The position numbers and the translations under genes are program-made. A stretch of DNA of 64,000 bases from Oscarella lobularis. Its lineage: Eukaryota > Porifera > Homoscleromorpha > Homosclerophorida > Oscarellidae. The notes under the pieces were generated by a model. The model was not told where the DNA came from, did no database searches, and saw only the letters and a list, made by a program, of their open reading frames with translations. Numbering within the stretch: position 1 is the stretch's first letter; the number at the start of each line of letters is the position of its first letter. Shown one piece after another: positions 54,716 to 64,000 of the stretch. The stretch spans positions 806,001 to 870,000 of the forward strand of contig NC_089187.1 of assembly GCF_947507565.1 (NCBI RefSeq), in the 5' to 3' direction.

Positions 54716-56685
54716 ATGCGGAATTGTCCGCGGTACGACAGAAATAGCAAGTGTCCGCCGGTAGTCGTAGTTCTGGCTGGTGCAACAATGCATTTGACCC
54801 TGGGAACGCTGTATACTTTCGGTTGGAAAAAGAGAAAACGATTCGCACATTCAGTCAGGGATACTAGTATCCCTGATTCAGTTCGGCTTCTCATTCTTCT
54901 CATGCAGGGAACATGAGCCCATATGTAGTGTCCTACATACGGAAATATGGTCACCCAACGTCAACGACGGCTGAAGTACGAAATCGGGGGCCCTTCTCGA
55001 GAAGTTCTCTAAGTAGCTAACGGGAAGTTTATTTATCTAGCCTGCTACGTGGATTGGATTTACGCTCAAGCAACATTGGGTCAGGGCCTCTCAATGTATT
55101 TCGGTGGGAAGCTGGAGCTGAAGTTGGGCACGCAGCACTCCTCGGATCATTAACGATGAGGTGAATGCAAGTGCAATACAGATTTTATGTGCATTCTTTT
55201 TTATAGCGTGGGTGTGGCTCTGAGCTACTTCACTATAGAATCATTCTGGCTCTTACTCATTACATACGGTTTTGTGTTTGGCTTCGGTGTGGGGATCGCG
55301 TATCCCATTCCAATGGCCTGTGCAATTCGGGTAGAAAGTACTCTAATTGTATTTCTTAATTTCTGATGCATTATTTAGTGGCTTCCCAAGAGAAAGGGCT
55401 TCGCCGCCGGTTGTGTCGTGTCCGGTTTTGGTCTGGGCGCATTTATCTTTGATCAGGTGCAGACGGCCTTCATAAACCCGGACGGTATAAAACCCGTAGG
55501 AGACGAGGGTTCAACTGAAAGGCAACTCTAAGACGTTTCTACTCTGCTTTTATGACATCCGAATGCTTTTAGATATTTCGAGGATCCCCAAGTGCTGAAA
55601 AGAACGAAGCAATGTTTTCTTATTCTCGGAGCGCTCTATACGATTCTTCAAGTGATCAGCGCTTTCTTCTTAGTCGATCCTAAACCCGATGACGAGGCGG
55701 AAGAATCGAATGACAGTGTACAGCTGACATCAATAACTTCGTCTGAGAATCCTCTCGACTTGGACTCCATTCTAAGTCCAGGAAGTGATGAGGAAACGTC
55801 TGACACCGAACTAATTTTAGCCCAATCTTCTGACGTCAAATTCGATAATTCGAATCCGGTCGATTTCAAACCGAAGCAGCTATTTCGTCAGAAGACTTTT
55901 TATTTGATATGGATCATGTTTCTGCTGTCGGGACAAGGCGTCATAACCGTATCGACTCTCTACAAGGCATACGGTTTCGGATTTATAAAGAGTGATCAGT
56001 TCTTGGCTATTTCGGGAGCAATTGCGTCTCTTTCGAACGCTTCCGGACGAATAATATGGAGCTATTTGGCGGATAAATTCTCTTTCAGGGTATGAGTAAA
56101 ATTCATTTGATTCAAAAGTTGTTATTGCTACACTGTATCTAGTTCACAGCAATGGTCATGATGAATCTAATGACGGCTTTACTTCTGACTTTCAGTGCCA
56201 CGTCGTTAGCCGGAAAGGGAATGTTCCTCGCTTGGACCACCATGTTATTCTTCTGCATCGGTGGCGTCTTTTCTCTTTTTCCTGCGGCCACAGTGAGGCA
56301 AGTAGTGCACACGTTCTTCCTGACTTCAGTCGAAGTAATGATGAAATTCTTACACAGGGCTTTTGGGTCCAAGTACTTTGCCTCGAACTACGGTCTCGTC
56401 TTCAGTAGTCAGGTGAAGCCGTAAAACATTATTTGTCACCACGTGTTTACGTGATTTCTGTGTAGGTAATAGCGGGTCCAGTGGGAGCTTTTCTGCCAAC
56501 AATTCTATCGCAATCTCTTGGTTATATCGGTGTGTGGTATCTCTCCGCGGGTCTCGTCTACATAGGTAAAGTCTCCGTTGACTGTCAGGATGCTCTACTG
56601 TCGATATATAGCAGTGTTTGTGCCTTTAGCTGTTCTCGTGACTTACTGCTGCTCCATGCGACATCCTGCGAAATCTTTTAAATGA
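54716..56685 (+). pseudogene. MFS transporter copy 2, probably inactive
   Basis: Same exon plan as 46860-48822, and most exons are open (DPKPDDEAEESNDSVQLTSI, NASGRIIWSYLADKF). The third exon has a 5-nt insertion (gtggattggatttac, about 55052) and a 7-nt loss (ggcacgcagcactcc, about 55130) relative to copy 1, leaving the frame shifted by two. Intron 1 has a 20-bp palindromic insertion with flanking direct repeats. The final acceptor still works despite an extra T (gcctttag/CTG). If the exon 3 differences are real the product is truncated. Confidence 0.7.
54856..54875. mobile_element. 20-bp palindromic insertion with 7-bp direct repeats
   Basis: CAGGGATACTAGTATCCCTG is a perfect palindrome inside intron 1 of MFS copy 2. 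It is flanked by ATTCAGT on both sides, while MFS copy 1 (47018-47024) has a single ATTCAGT and no palindrome. This is the empty-site/filled-site signature of an insertion, as if two terminal inverted repeats had joined with no interior. Confidence 0.75.
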
Positions 56686-56942
56686 AAGATAGGCGTTGCA
56701 TATTTTTGTATAAATAGTTTATACCGTCTATAAAGCTAGAGAGGATTCTGGAACGCTTTTATAGGGGTGGAAACTGAAATTTTACTCTTTCGGTTAACGT
56801 CATGGCAATGACGTCACTGATCGTTTGGTTCCCACGAGAACGCTCTCCAGTTTCGGTACGCAACACTGGCTCAAGTGCCGTTTGCATAAGCCTTGCATGA
56901 GCTTGCAATAATTATATGCAGAGAAGGCGTGAAGTGGCTTGA

Positions 56943-57188
56943 GTCAGTCAGTCACTTCCCACTTTCACTGCACGGAGAGAGGCAAAGAGGCGTCGGTTCG
57001 GAGTCATCGGGAACACGTTTGTATTTTGGGCGTTGAGATGTCGTTTTGACGACAACGACAACGACCACGACGATGGCCCTGTAGCAAGAGTCTATTTGAG
57101 AAACAATGAACGACGATGCCGAGTTTGCACATACCGACAGAACGCTGCTCAGTCAGGAAAGTGTGCTATGTGTAGACACACGTTTTAG
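56943..57188 (+). other. Cys4 zinc-finger-like open frame, copy 2
   Basis: Duplicate of 49076-49327 with the same CRVC...CAMC pattern and stop, differing by a 6-nt in-frame length change near its start and a Lys to Arg change (YLRNNERR). Confidence 0.4.
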
Positions 57189-57639
57189 TAGGAACCGTCC
57201 CCTGTTGAATCATAGAGGCAATGTTCTTTTTGTAGAATAAGCGCTTCCTGACATTGCATAACATGTGAGTACTGTATGTGAGTGAAACAATGATCAGTTG
57301 CACAAAAAATGCCAAGCAAAGCTCACGTTGTCGATTGACATGTCAACGAACTTCTAAAAAAACTCTACATTACGCCACTTGACTACACCACGCTGCCCAC
57401 ACAAACTCAAACGCACCCACGGACACCAATCGATCTACCAGGAGAAACTCGATCACGTCACAGCTACCTAGGAGCAATCGATGACCTACACTAAATCATT
57501 AGTGCACATGTACACAGTGACTTCAAAGTTCATTTTGTTGACTCGAAATATTATTGAAATCTGTGTACTTGCTCATCGCATTATTCAGCGTGCACGTGAT
57601 TGTGATTCTACACGTCCGGGAAACGTTACAGAAGTCTTG

Positions 57640-58500
57640 CCTATCCTGCAGTCCAGCAGCCGCAACGCTCATCTAATCGCGCCGCAATGTATCGAGCCTT
57701 CATCCCTAAACGCTGGTGATCAGGTAATCCCGCCGGGAACCTCTATTTCAACAGCAAGAACTGAAAAATCACGAAGTAGACTACTGAAAACCGATCGAAA
57801 TCTCCTGCTTCGATCGCGCGCTATGCACGATCTTATTTTTTGTTCAGGAGCGGTAGAGCGGCGAGGCGAGGCTCAATCGATCGACCCGCTCGCCGATCTC
57901 GCGCCTCCGTGTTACGTCCGTTCGTGTGTCTCACTCTGCGCAGCCGTTCACTGGCTAGAATTGGAAGCAGCCGATGAAAAAGCGTTCCATCGTGTTCAGA
58001 AACTCTCTCTACCGTGCGTTTTATTCAGAGAAAAGATGTAAGATGTCGTGCATGGGGCCTGGTATTAGGGGCCTCACTTAGGATGCCCTCTCGTCTCTAG
58101 GTCAGAGAAGCTCTACGAACTCTCAGCGGCTTTCAAAAACGTACTCGAAAGGTTAGGAACCGGAGCGACAAGATCGTACGGTGTAGGAAGGCCTCTTTAG
58201 GATCATGCCACGTGCCAGAGTTTTCTTGAAGGATAAGACTTTCGTCCAGCGCTTCCCATTTATGTGCGAAACAAACTAAATTTAAAACCTGGCGAAGCAA
58301 TTGACGAAATGCATCAGCTACTTTCAGGATTTTCAAGGTAAAATAATTATTATTGATTCTCCGTCGAGCAGCCTACGCCATAGTAATATTATCATTTGTT
58401 CTCTAGAGATATCGCAGCTGATTCCCTTCCTAGTGGAAACGGTTGAAAGACAAAGCATTCACAATGACGTCAACTGTCACTGCCTTCAGGGGTATTTTAT
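57640..58500 (+). other. Unrecognised multi-exon gene or gene remnant, copy 2
   Basis: Coding-like exons bounded by splice signals: 57656-57724 (SSSRNAHLIAPQCIEPSSLN), 57848-58036 (AVERRGEAQSIDPLADLAPP, HWLELEAADEKAFHRVQK, CVLFREK), 58103-58150 (SEKLYELSAAFKNVLER), 58200-58280 (IMPRARVFLKDKTFVQRF) and 58407-58489 (ISQLIPFLVETVERQSIHND). Between the last two, a stop follows MCETN unless another intron is used, so intactness is uncertain. I recognise no family. The copy at 49700-50340 is more damaged. The GC-rich island at 58530 begins directly after and may have truncated the gene. Confidence 0.45.
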
Positions 58501-58529
58501 TATTGAATCTCTCGACCAGTGTTTTGTCG

Positions 58530-59190
58530 TGTAGTAATTCCCCCAATCCGACGAGGCAGACGCAGCCATCCCTCTGGGCCGAGAGCGAAAAGAGGCCGCA
58601 CCTCCGCCGGGGCGATGGAGCGGCCCTACTCTTGGTGGTACGAGTGATAACTACCATCCCCCACTTGGGCAAGACGCTGTGGGCAAAATCGCGGTCCTCC
58701 CGGGTCTTGGGTTAATGACTCCCCCAGTGCCCCGGTGGCGAGGGTACCCCCTTTGGGCCTTAAAGGGGTATACTGGAGGCCTGAACCTGCGGGATGAATG
58801 GGTGATCCCACCTCCTTGGGAGCTGGAGGTTAACTCGTCTAATTTGCTCTCCTCCTTGCGGCTTGGGTGAAAGTCGCCCTGGATGACATGGGAGTATGTC
58901 ACACCCCTTGGACCTGGGGGGAAGTTAGGTCCCGATTTACTCTCCTCAATGAGAGTGAGTTGAGAAGAGGACAAGGAGCGCCGAAGAAGACGCCGAGGAC
59001 AATGGACAAGGAGCGCCAGGCCCACCTCCTCCTCTCATGTGGAGAGAGAGAGAAGGGGAAGGTGGGCAAAACTCGTCTTCCCTGTTCGGAGAAGGCGAGC
59101 AACGCAGGAAGGGAAGAGCATAGCATGGCGTCTTTCTGCGTGAAAACAAACGTGTTTTTATTTTTTATACGGGACTTTATTAAATAAATT
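58530..59190. mobile_element. GC-rich island, possible inserted element
   Basis: About 650 bp with base composition unlike the flanks (G/C-rich, many ccc/ggg runs), starting near aattcccccaatccgacgag and passing abruptly into T-rich then A-rich sequence (tttttattttttat...attaaataaa) near 59160. Open frames exist in several frames but none is convincing. A 3' A-rich end suits a retroposed element; no terminal repeats were found. Confidence 0.35.
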
Positions 59191-59772
59191 TTGGCATGAT
59201 ATTCTCTACATTTACTTGTCACGCGTTGTCGCAGCCCTAAACTGCATGTGCTGTAACGCGCGTCGTTAACTCGTCACTCCAGTGCCCTAGCCGCGCAAAC
59301 TCAGTCTCATGACTCTCATCGTGCTAGTACGCACGAGGAGAGTTTTGCGCTGCTTTTGCGAGCACGCAAAAGCCGCGCCTTGAGCGTGCGTGTAATATGC
59401 GCCTACTAAAACATTATTAAAAAAATCAAAGTCTACGTATGAAGTCGTTCTTCTCATCAGTTTCTTTTCTCCATATAACAGCACCCGGATACTAGGAAAA
59501 ACGGTTCGCATAAATAAAGAAGTACAACTTGACCTGAAAGCTCACGTCAGAATATTCAATTGATTCAGGGAGTAGAACTACTCATTACTTCATCGCAACA
59601 GCTTCAAATCAGCAAAAGATTTGCGAAGGCATTCATTCTTATGAAAGAACAGTGAAAAATGATAGTGGAATGCAATACATTGCATACCTCATTTGCTTGA
59701 GAATACACATCTGATTGCTATAAAGCTTCTCTCAAATACTAGAAAATGGAAAACCAAAATAGATCACATTAG
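59191..59772. other. Intergenic, no gene seen
   Basis: AT-rich with a short inverted pair around 59360 (tttgcgagcacgcaaaa). No gene is seen. Confidence 0.4.
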
Positions 59773-60176
59773 TCAATTAAAGCCTATATGCTACACCTAA
59801 ATGACCGATTAGATTTTCGTTATAGAATAGCACCTAAATTACCTCCAAATCCATTGACCTAAAAATCCTAAACTAATAAACCTATAATACTATACCTAAA
59901 TGACGGATTACCAAATATTTGTTGTGAAATGATCTCTAAATTATCTCAAAATCCATTGACCTAAAATCCTAAACTAAATTAAAACCTATACTACACCTAA
60001 ATGACGGATTAGCAAATAATTGTTATGAAATGACACCTAAATTACCTCAGAATCCTTTGACCTAGATAATCATGCCTATATTCTAATCAACCTAAATTAC
60101 CTCAGAATCCATTGACCTAGATAATTAAGCCTATATTCTAATCAACCTAAATTACCTCAAAATCCATTGAAATGGT
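59773..60176. repeat. AT-rich minisatellite
   Basis: Imperfect tandem units built on acctaaattacctc, aaatccattgacct and cctatactacacctaaatg. The first units are spaced about 105-110 bp, the last three about 60 bp. Confidence 0.8.
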
Positions 60177-60818
60177 CTAACCGGGGTGGCAGCTGCCAGC
60201 TAAGCACGTTGGGGGAGGGAGCTACAACCCTAACTAATTTTTCCGGACATCTACCCTATCCTACTGGCAGCCGCCCTAAACCCTAATGCAACGCACCGCG
60301 GTACCGTAGTTGCAGCGTAAGCACGAATGCAGAAACTGGTGGGCACTACAGTACAGCTTTTTGTTGTTCCCACTATGCTCCCTGCCGAGCACATAAGGGG
60401 ACCCCATTAGCAATTTAGAGATTTTTTCATAGCGGAGAGCTTCATGCTGTCGTTCCATTGCCTCACGCTTACGAGCCTCCACCCGCCCCTTAATTGTTTA
60501 GATTCAATCAGAAATCGGTCTATGACTCGAGAGCAGAAGCAATGGACCAAACACGCAATTCACCAGATATGCACGCGACAGAGGAGCACCCAACCCCCTA
60601 AGTGCACGTCCTACACCCAACCGTGGAGGACCCAACGGAATGCGGTGCAAACCTGCCGGTCTTCTCTTCATCTGGCGGGAGATCTCTGCTATCTCCTCCC
60701 CCCGGCTTTATTACATGAAGACATCACATGACGACATCTTCCGGTCACATCAAGTGTTGACACTAATAAGAAACGCGATCCGAGTGACATTGACAGGTGA
60801 CAAAATCGTAGGCGTCGC
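60177..60818. other. Intergenic, no gene seen
   Basis: A minus-strand frame at 60276-60482 begins with a charged helix-like stretch (MEARKREAMERQHEALRYEK) but has no other support. Confidence 0.3.
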
Positions 60819-61400
60819 TTACGTTTTTCGCAGCCGCATCGACGACTGGCCGCGTCTCGGTCTTTTTCGATCCGCTTCGAGGAGCTTCGTCGATTTTCTA
60901 AAAAAAAAGATCGAGAAAAGCGTATAATGAGCGTCGTAGCGCCGAGGGGAGGGGGATCGAAGGCACTTACAGGCGAGCGGAGACGCCGTACGATCCTTTA
61001 GCTTCGCATCATCGCGCATAGCACTGCGCGATCTAGAACATTCGATCGTAGTAGAGTTCGTTCGTTGGCGGAAGAAGAGCGGGAACTTACCGATACGATG
61101 GTCACGTGGCGCTGCTGTCTTCGCGCCGATCGAGGCGCAATCCTTCGCGAAGGATCGCGGGCCTCCTGCGAAAAATAGGCGCGATAACATTCTTGGTAGA
61201 AATACAGCGTTTTTTGGCTTTTACCGCTGTCTTCGGAGTCCCCGCCTTCGTTTTTCGGTCCGCCGCGAGGCGGTGCGCCGTGTCGTGGCTGCCTGCGGTT
61301 GGAGTGGCTAACATAGATCCACTCTCAACGAAGTACGGGCCGAGAATGAGAGGTCGAAGCCGTCGAATGCGTGCGCTGTAACGCGCGTAGTAGGCCTATC
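60819..61400 (-). other. Possible minus-strand gene start (GC-rich, strong donors)
   Basis: Two strong GTAAGT donors on the minus strand (61085-61090 and 60966-60971), a polypyrimidine-rich acceptor (TTTTTTTTTAG at about 60901) and a basic coding-like frame after it (KIDEAPRSGSKKTETRPVVD, ending at a GTAAGC donor) suggest small exons of a gene. I could not chain them into one frame or recognise a family. Confidence 0.3.
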
Positions 61401-62328
61401 ACGTGAGTCATGTCTAGTCAAGCTTACGACTTTCCGTTCTCTCGCTTCGAAACGAACGTCGCCTGGTTCAAATATCCAATCGAATCGGGCAGTTAAACTA
61501 TGTGAGAGCCAACCATAAAAAATGTCGATTTTGCTTGAAAGTATAACACAGAACGATTCTATCTCGCGCAAAAATTCGTGCAATGCTCAAACACGTCAAC
61601 ATGCGACGAATCTGCAGAACTGAATGACGAGCCAGTATTTATTGATATAGGAATTTGGAATATTAAAAAATTTCCAATACTTTTCAGACCGATATATCTC
61701 AACTTTGCCTGAGAGTGTTTTCACTCGTGGCAGATTATCACGTCGTGTATAGTACATCATACGAAGTACCTGTGCTATGCTATATGCTTTATGCTCTCTA
61801 ATTAATATCGTAAGAGTTGATTTTATCAGCGCAACAGCACATAAAGTCACTTTTGCTTCAAAGCAGGCCAACTCCTTTCCTTTGCTGATGTCTAGAAAAT
61901 GGTACTGTCATCATATCAGCAAGGAAATCAATGGGCATTTATAACCCAAACTGTATTTATTATTAAAACGCAATTGGATTGATAACGTTTAAATTAAATC
62001 TCAACGCCACCTGAACAGACTATGTTTGCCTTTTCATTCAATTGCTTAGGTCACTCCATTGGTGAGACGGTGACCGTGGAGAAATTTGAGGAGCAATCAA
62101 GCGAAGGTATTTCTTAATCAAGTATATACAAAAATATATGTATCTGTATGTATCTGTCTTTTAGAGTGTAAAGCGGTCTGTGCGTCTGCGTGTGGTAAAC
62201 CGTTCGCCTGCCTATACAAAATGCAGGGATCTCACACTGACGTTTAAGTATAGTGAGCACATTTCTTTCCTTGACTGTCTACTAAACCGCTCACGTTTGA
62301 GTTTAAATTTCTGGTCTGTCTTGACCCC
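61401..62328. other. Intergenic, no gene seen
   Basis: AT-rich. The open frames are short and lack motifs. Confidence 0.4.
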
Positions 62329-63407
62329 CTAATATCGTTGAATGACTGACACTGCTAAAGCCTTTTCAAGGTCTTTCCCTATTCCAACATTGTAGCAAGC
62401 ATCTATGAGCCGTTGACGAGTCATTTCACTGTCTCTTTCTTTTCGCTGAAAGGCAGACAGAACTCTTTCCAGCCGTTCCTTGGGTCTTCGAGTCTGCATC
62501 GGCTTAGGTCCTTCTAGTCCTCTATCTGGTCCTCCTGCACCAAAAGAAAATCCAAGTTGCATTGAGATTTGTAGCCACTTCTTCTCTCCGATACTGAGAA
62601 TAGCTTCAACCAAGACGTTCATAGAGACATCAGCACCTGTTGGTCTTGACGCAGCAACTAAAGCAGATATATTATTATTATTTAAGCAAAGCATGAGAAA
62701 ACAACTGCCGTACTTATTCCCCACTCACCAGGTTTCATTTGAATGTAAATAGAAACGCCTGAAGTGCTGACGATAATAAAAAGGATAGCGCACAATGCAA
62801 AAGGATGACTACGCCAAAACTGAAATAAGAAGTTTTGAGTTTCTATGAGATGGCAGTAGACACTACGTTTCTTCATAAACTTATTTATACTAATGGGTTT
62901 CACGGTTCCATTATGTTTGGCCTCTTTCTCTTCACTGCGTTCTAACAAAGAGCGTACAAAACCACCCTCTTCGTAAATCATTGCATACCGCGATCACGTT
63001 CTCCTTTGGCACGCCTACGAGCGCCTGCACAACAAAACAAAAAAGGCACTAGCTACAATTACGGTACGCCAAAAAAGTATCCCAGCCAACTAAGTGCCCA
63101 TATTCCCACCTGTTAGGAGAAGATGACGGAGATCTCCACCTTGCTCTATCTCTTGAAGAGCGTCGACGAAAGTGTCAAAGTACGCATCAGGACGCTTCTT
63201 CAGAGTCTCAAAAAGACGTTTGGCTGCCTCCGTTTTGCCGTCTTTGTTCACAGTCCGACCGATTTCTTCGCATTGGCTCGTTGACAGGCAATCATTCTCC
63301 ACTAATTTCGCTAGGATCGTTGAATCGGGACCCAAGAGGTTTGAGGCATAGGTTATAGCGGTCGATAGCACCGGTGTGACTCTCTCGTTCCACTTTCGAT
63401 CTCCCAT
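62329..63407 (-). CDS. CARD - transmembrane - Death domain protein
   Basis: Four exons chain in frame to 291 aa: 63110-63407, 62989-63024, 62729-62941 and 62329-62657, all with GT-AG signals and phase-1 joins. Residues about 10-98 form a CARD-like six-helix domain (ILAKLVENDCLSTSQCEEIG, KTEAAKRLFETLKKRPDAYF, FVDALQEIEQGGDLRHLLL). A basic linker leads to one membrane segment (HPFALCAILFIIVSTSGVSI). The C-terminal domain is Death-like (MNVLVEAILSIGEKKWLQIS, MTRQRLIDACYNVGIGKDLE). There is no signal peptide, so the CARD probably faces the cytosol, and the Death domain lies on the other side unless the segment is a hairpin or re-entrant. CARD-TM adaptors such as MAVS sit on mitochondria; extension to this protein is inference. 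Confidence 0.8.
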
Positions 63408-63682
63408 GAGAAAAATGAAGAGAACTCCCGTATGATTTTTTACTTAGGTACTTTTCTTCGGTTCAAATCTCTTAGCAAACGTCAATCAGCTGCTGAAGAG
63501 CCGTTATCGTTCTTCTTACGGTTGAAAATGACCCTACGTTTTGACTGCAAAGTATACTGTTCATTTCTTTCCTCGTCCGTCGGCGTCATTCTATTCAGCA
63601 AGGAGTGCCTCATTCCTAAAGAAAGCTGCCAACCTAATGTATCACGAACTAAGACAAAAAACTGAAAATGTATATAAGCGTT

Positions 63683-63978
63683 CTAAAACTCCCTGAAGTT
63701 CAGGGCATCTCTAAGAGCGTCCCCAATTCCAACCTTCTTGCATACGTCAATCAGCCGCTGACGAGATGATTCGTTGTCTCCTTCGCTTGACTTGTAGTCA
63801 GACACTATCTTACGCAGCCTGTCCTTGCTAGCCCAACTTGGATAATCTGTAACTAGATTTTGCCTTTTTTCAAAATCCCAGCCGAATTGCAGCGCAATGT
63901 TTCGCCATCTTCCTTGTCCAACCTCAACTATGGCTTGAACCAACTCATCCATAGAGACTGTAGCACCTGTCAATTTAT
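63683..63978 (-). CDS. Terminal Death-domain exon of a paralogue (gene continues beyond window)
   Basis: After an acceptor (TTGTTTTAG, minus) the exon encodes TGATVSMDELVQAIVEVGQG, RWRNIALQFGWDFEKRQNLV, RLRKIVSDYKSSEGDNESSR and QRLIDVCKKVGIGDALRDAL to a stop. It aligns with the last exon of the CARD-TM-Death gene, including the Q/R-R-L-I-D-x-C-x-x-V-G-I-G motif. The upstream exons lie outside the window, so a CARD-TM N-terminus is expected but unseen. Confidence 0.78.
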
Positions 63979-64000
63979 CTAAAACAACAGACAAAAATTG

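Noticed and set aside
59773-60176. Regular spacing reminiscent of a CRISPR array
   Set aside because: Units are contiguous imperfect tandem repeats without unique spacers, and the genome is eukaryotic.
60215-60290. CCCTAA words suggesting a telomere or interstitial telomeric repeat
   Set aside because: Only one short doublet and isolated copies occur; there is no tandem array.
61102-61314. Minus-strand 70-codon basic frame
   Set aside because: Its stop lies just before the strong donor and it is not conserved in any recognisable way; only the splice signals were retained as a weak feature.
1-64000. Bacterial contamination or an integrated prophage
   Set aside because: Nearly all recognised genes are split by short GT-AG introns and belong to animal families.
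1-64000. tRNA or rRNA genes
   Set aside because: No cloverleaf with A/B box signals or rRNA-like stretch was recognised by eye; a covariance-model scan was not possible here.

Overview
The window is nuclear DNA of an early-branching animal. Genes carry many short introns (about 40-60 bp, mostly GT-AG, one clear GC-AG), genes are packed closely, and the content is animal: ionotropic glutamate receptor, CTHRC1-type collagen, fibrinogen-domain lectin, BPI/LBP protein, and Death, CARD, Roc-COR, NB-ARC-TPR and BTB domains. A compact sponge genome, perhaps a homoscleromorph since an iGluR is present, fits best. That assignment is inference from gene content; no marker gene settles it.

Layout. 0-6.6 kb: an M20 peptidase (PM20D2-like, minus), a CTHRC1-like collagen (minus), a decayed duplicate of the M20 5' end, a glycoside-hydrolase-like fragment and a sulfatase pseudogene. 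6.6-10.2 kb: a large inverted repeat and a tandem pair made of a small secreted-protein gene and its broken copy. 10.5-13.0 kb: a BPI/LBP-like gene. 13.7-16.8 kb: an iGluR. 17.0-26.6 kb: two tandem ankyrin-Roc-COR-Death genes. 27.2-32.1 kb: a Death-NB-ARC-TPR gene (NLR-like). 33.2-35.3 kb: an Ig + nuclease-like + kinase-like fusion. 36.5-37.4 kb: an intronless fibrinogen-related lectin. 37.6-46.1 kb: a segmental duplication in which a GH2 glycosidase faces an NHL-BTB gene; the first unit is decayed and the second is mostly intact. 46.8-58.5 kb: a second duplication of an MFS transporter plus an unrecognised multi-exon gene, flanking a 1065-codon plant-type LRR multi-pass membrane protein. 58.5-61.4 kb: a GC-rich island and a minisatellite. 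62.3-64.0 kb: a CARD-TM-Death gene and the last exon of a likely paralogue.

Taken together this is an accessory, duplication-prone neighbourhood enriched in predicted innate-immune or death-fold signalling genes: BPI, FReD, Ank-ROCO-Death x2, NLR-like, CARD-TM-Death and Ig-nuclease-kinase. Tandem and segmental duplication followed by decay of one copy recurs at least five times, and relic exons of the BPI and NHL-BTB genes are scattered between other genes. The strongest candidates for something new are the Ig-nuclease-kinase fusion, the CARD-TM-Death tandem, the iGluR with an altered ligand pocket, the LRR multi-pass protein, and two small palindromic insertions flanked by direct repeats.

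Exon joins were made by eye from GT/AG signals and reading frame. Homology calls rest on recognised family motifs, not on a search.
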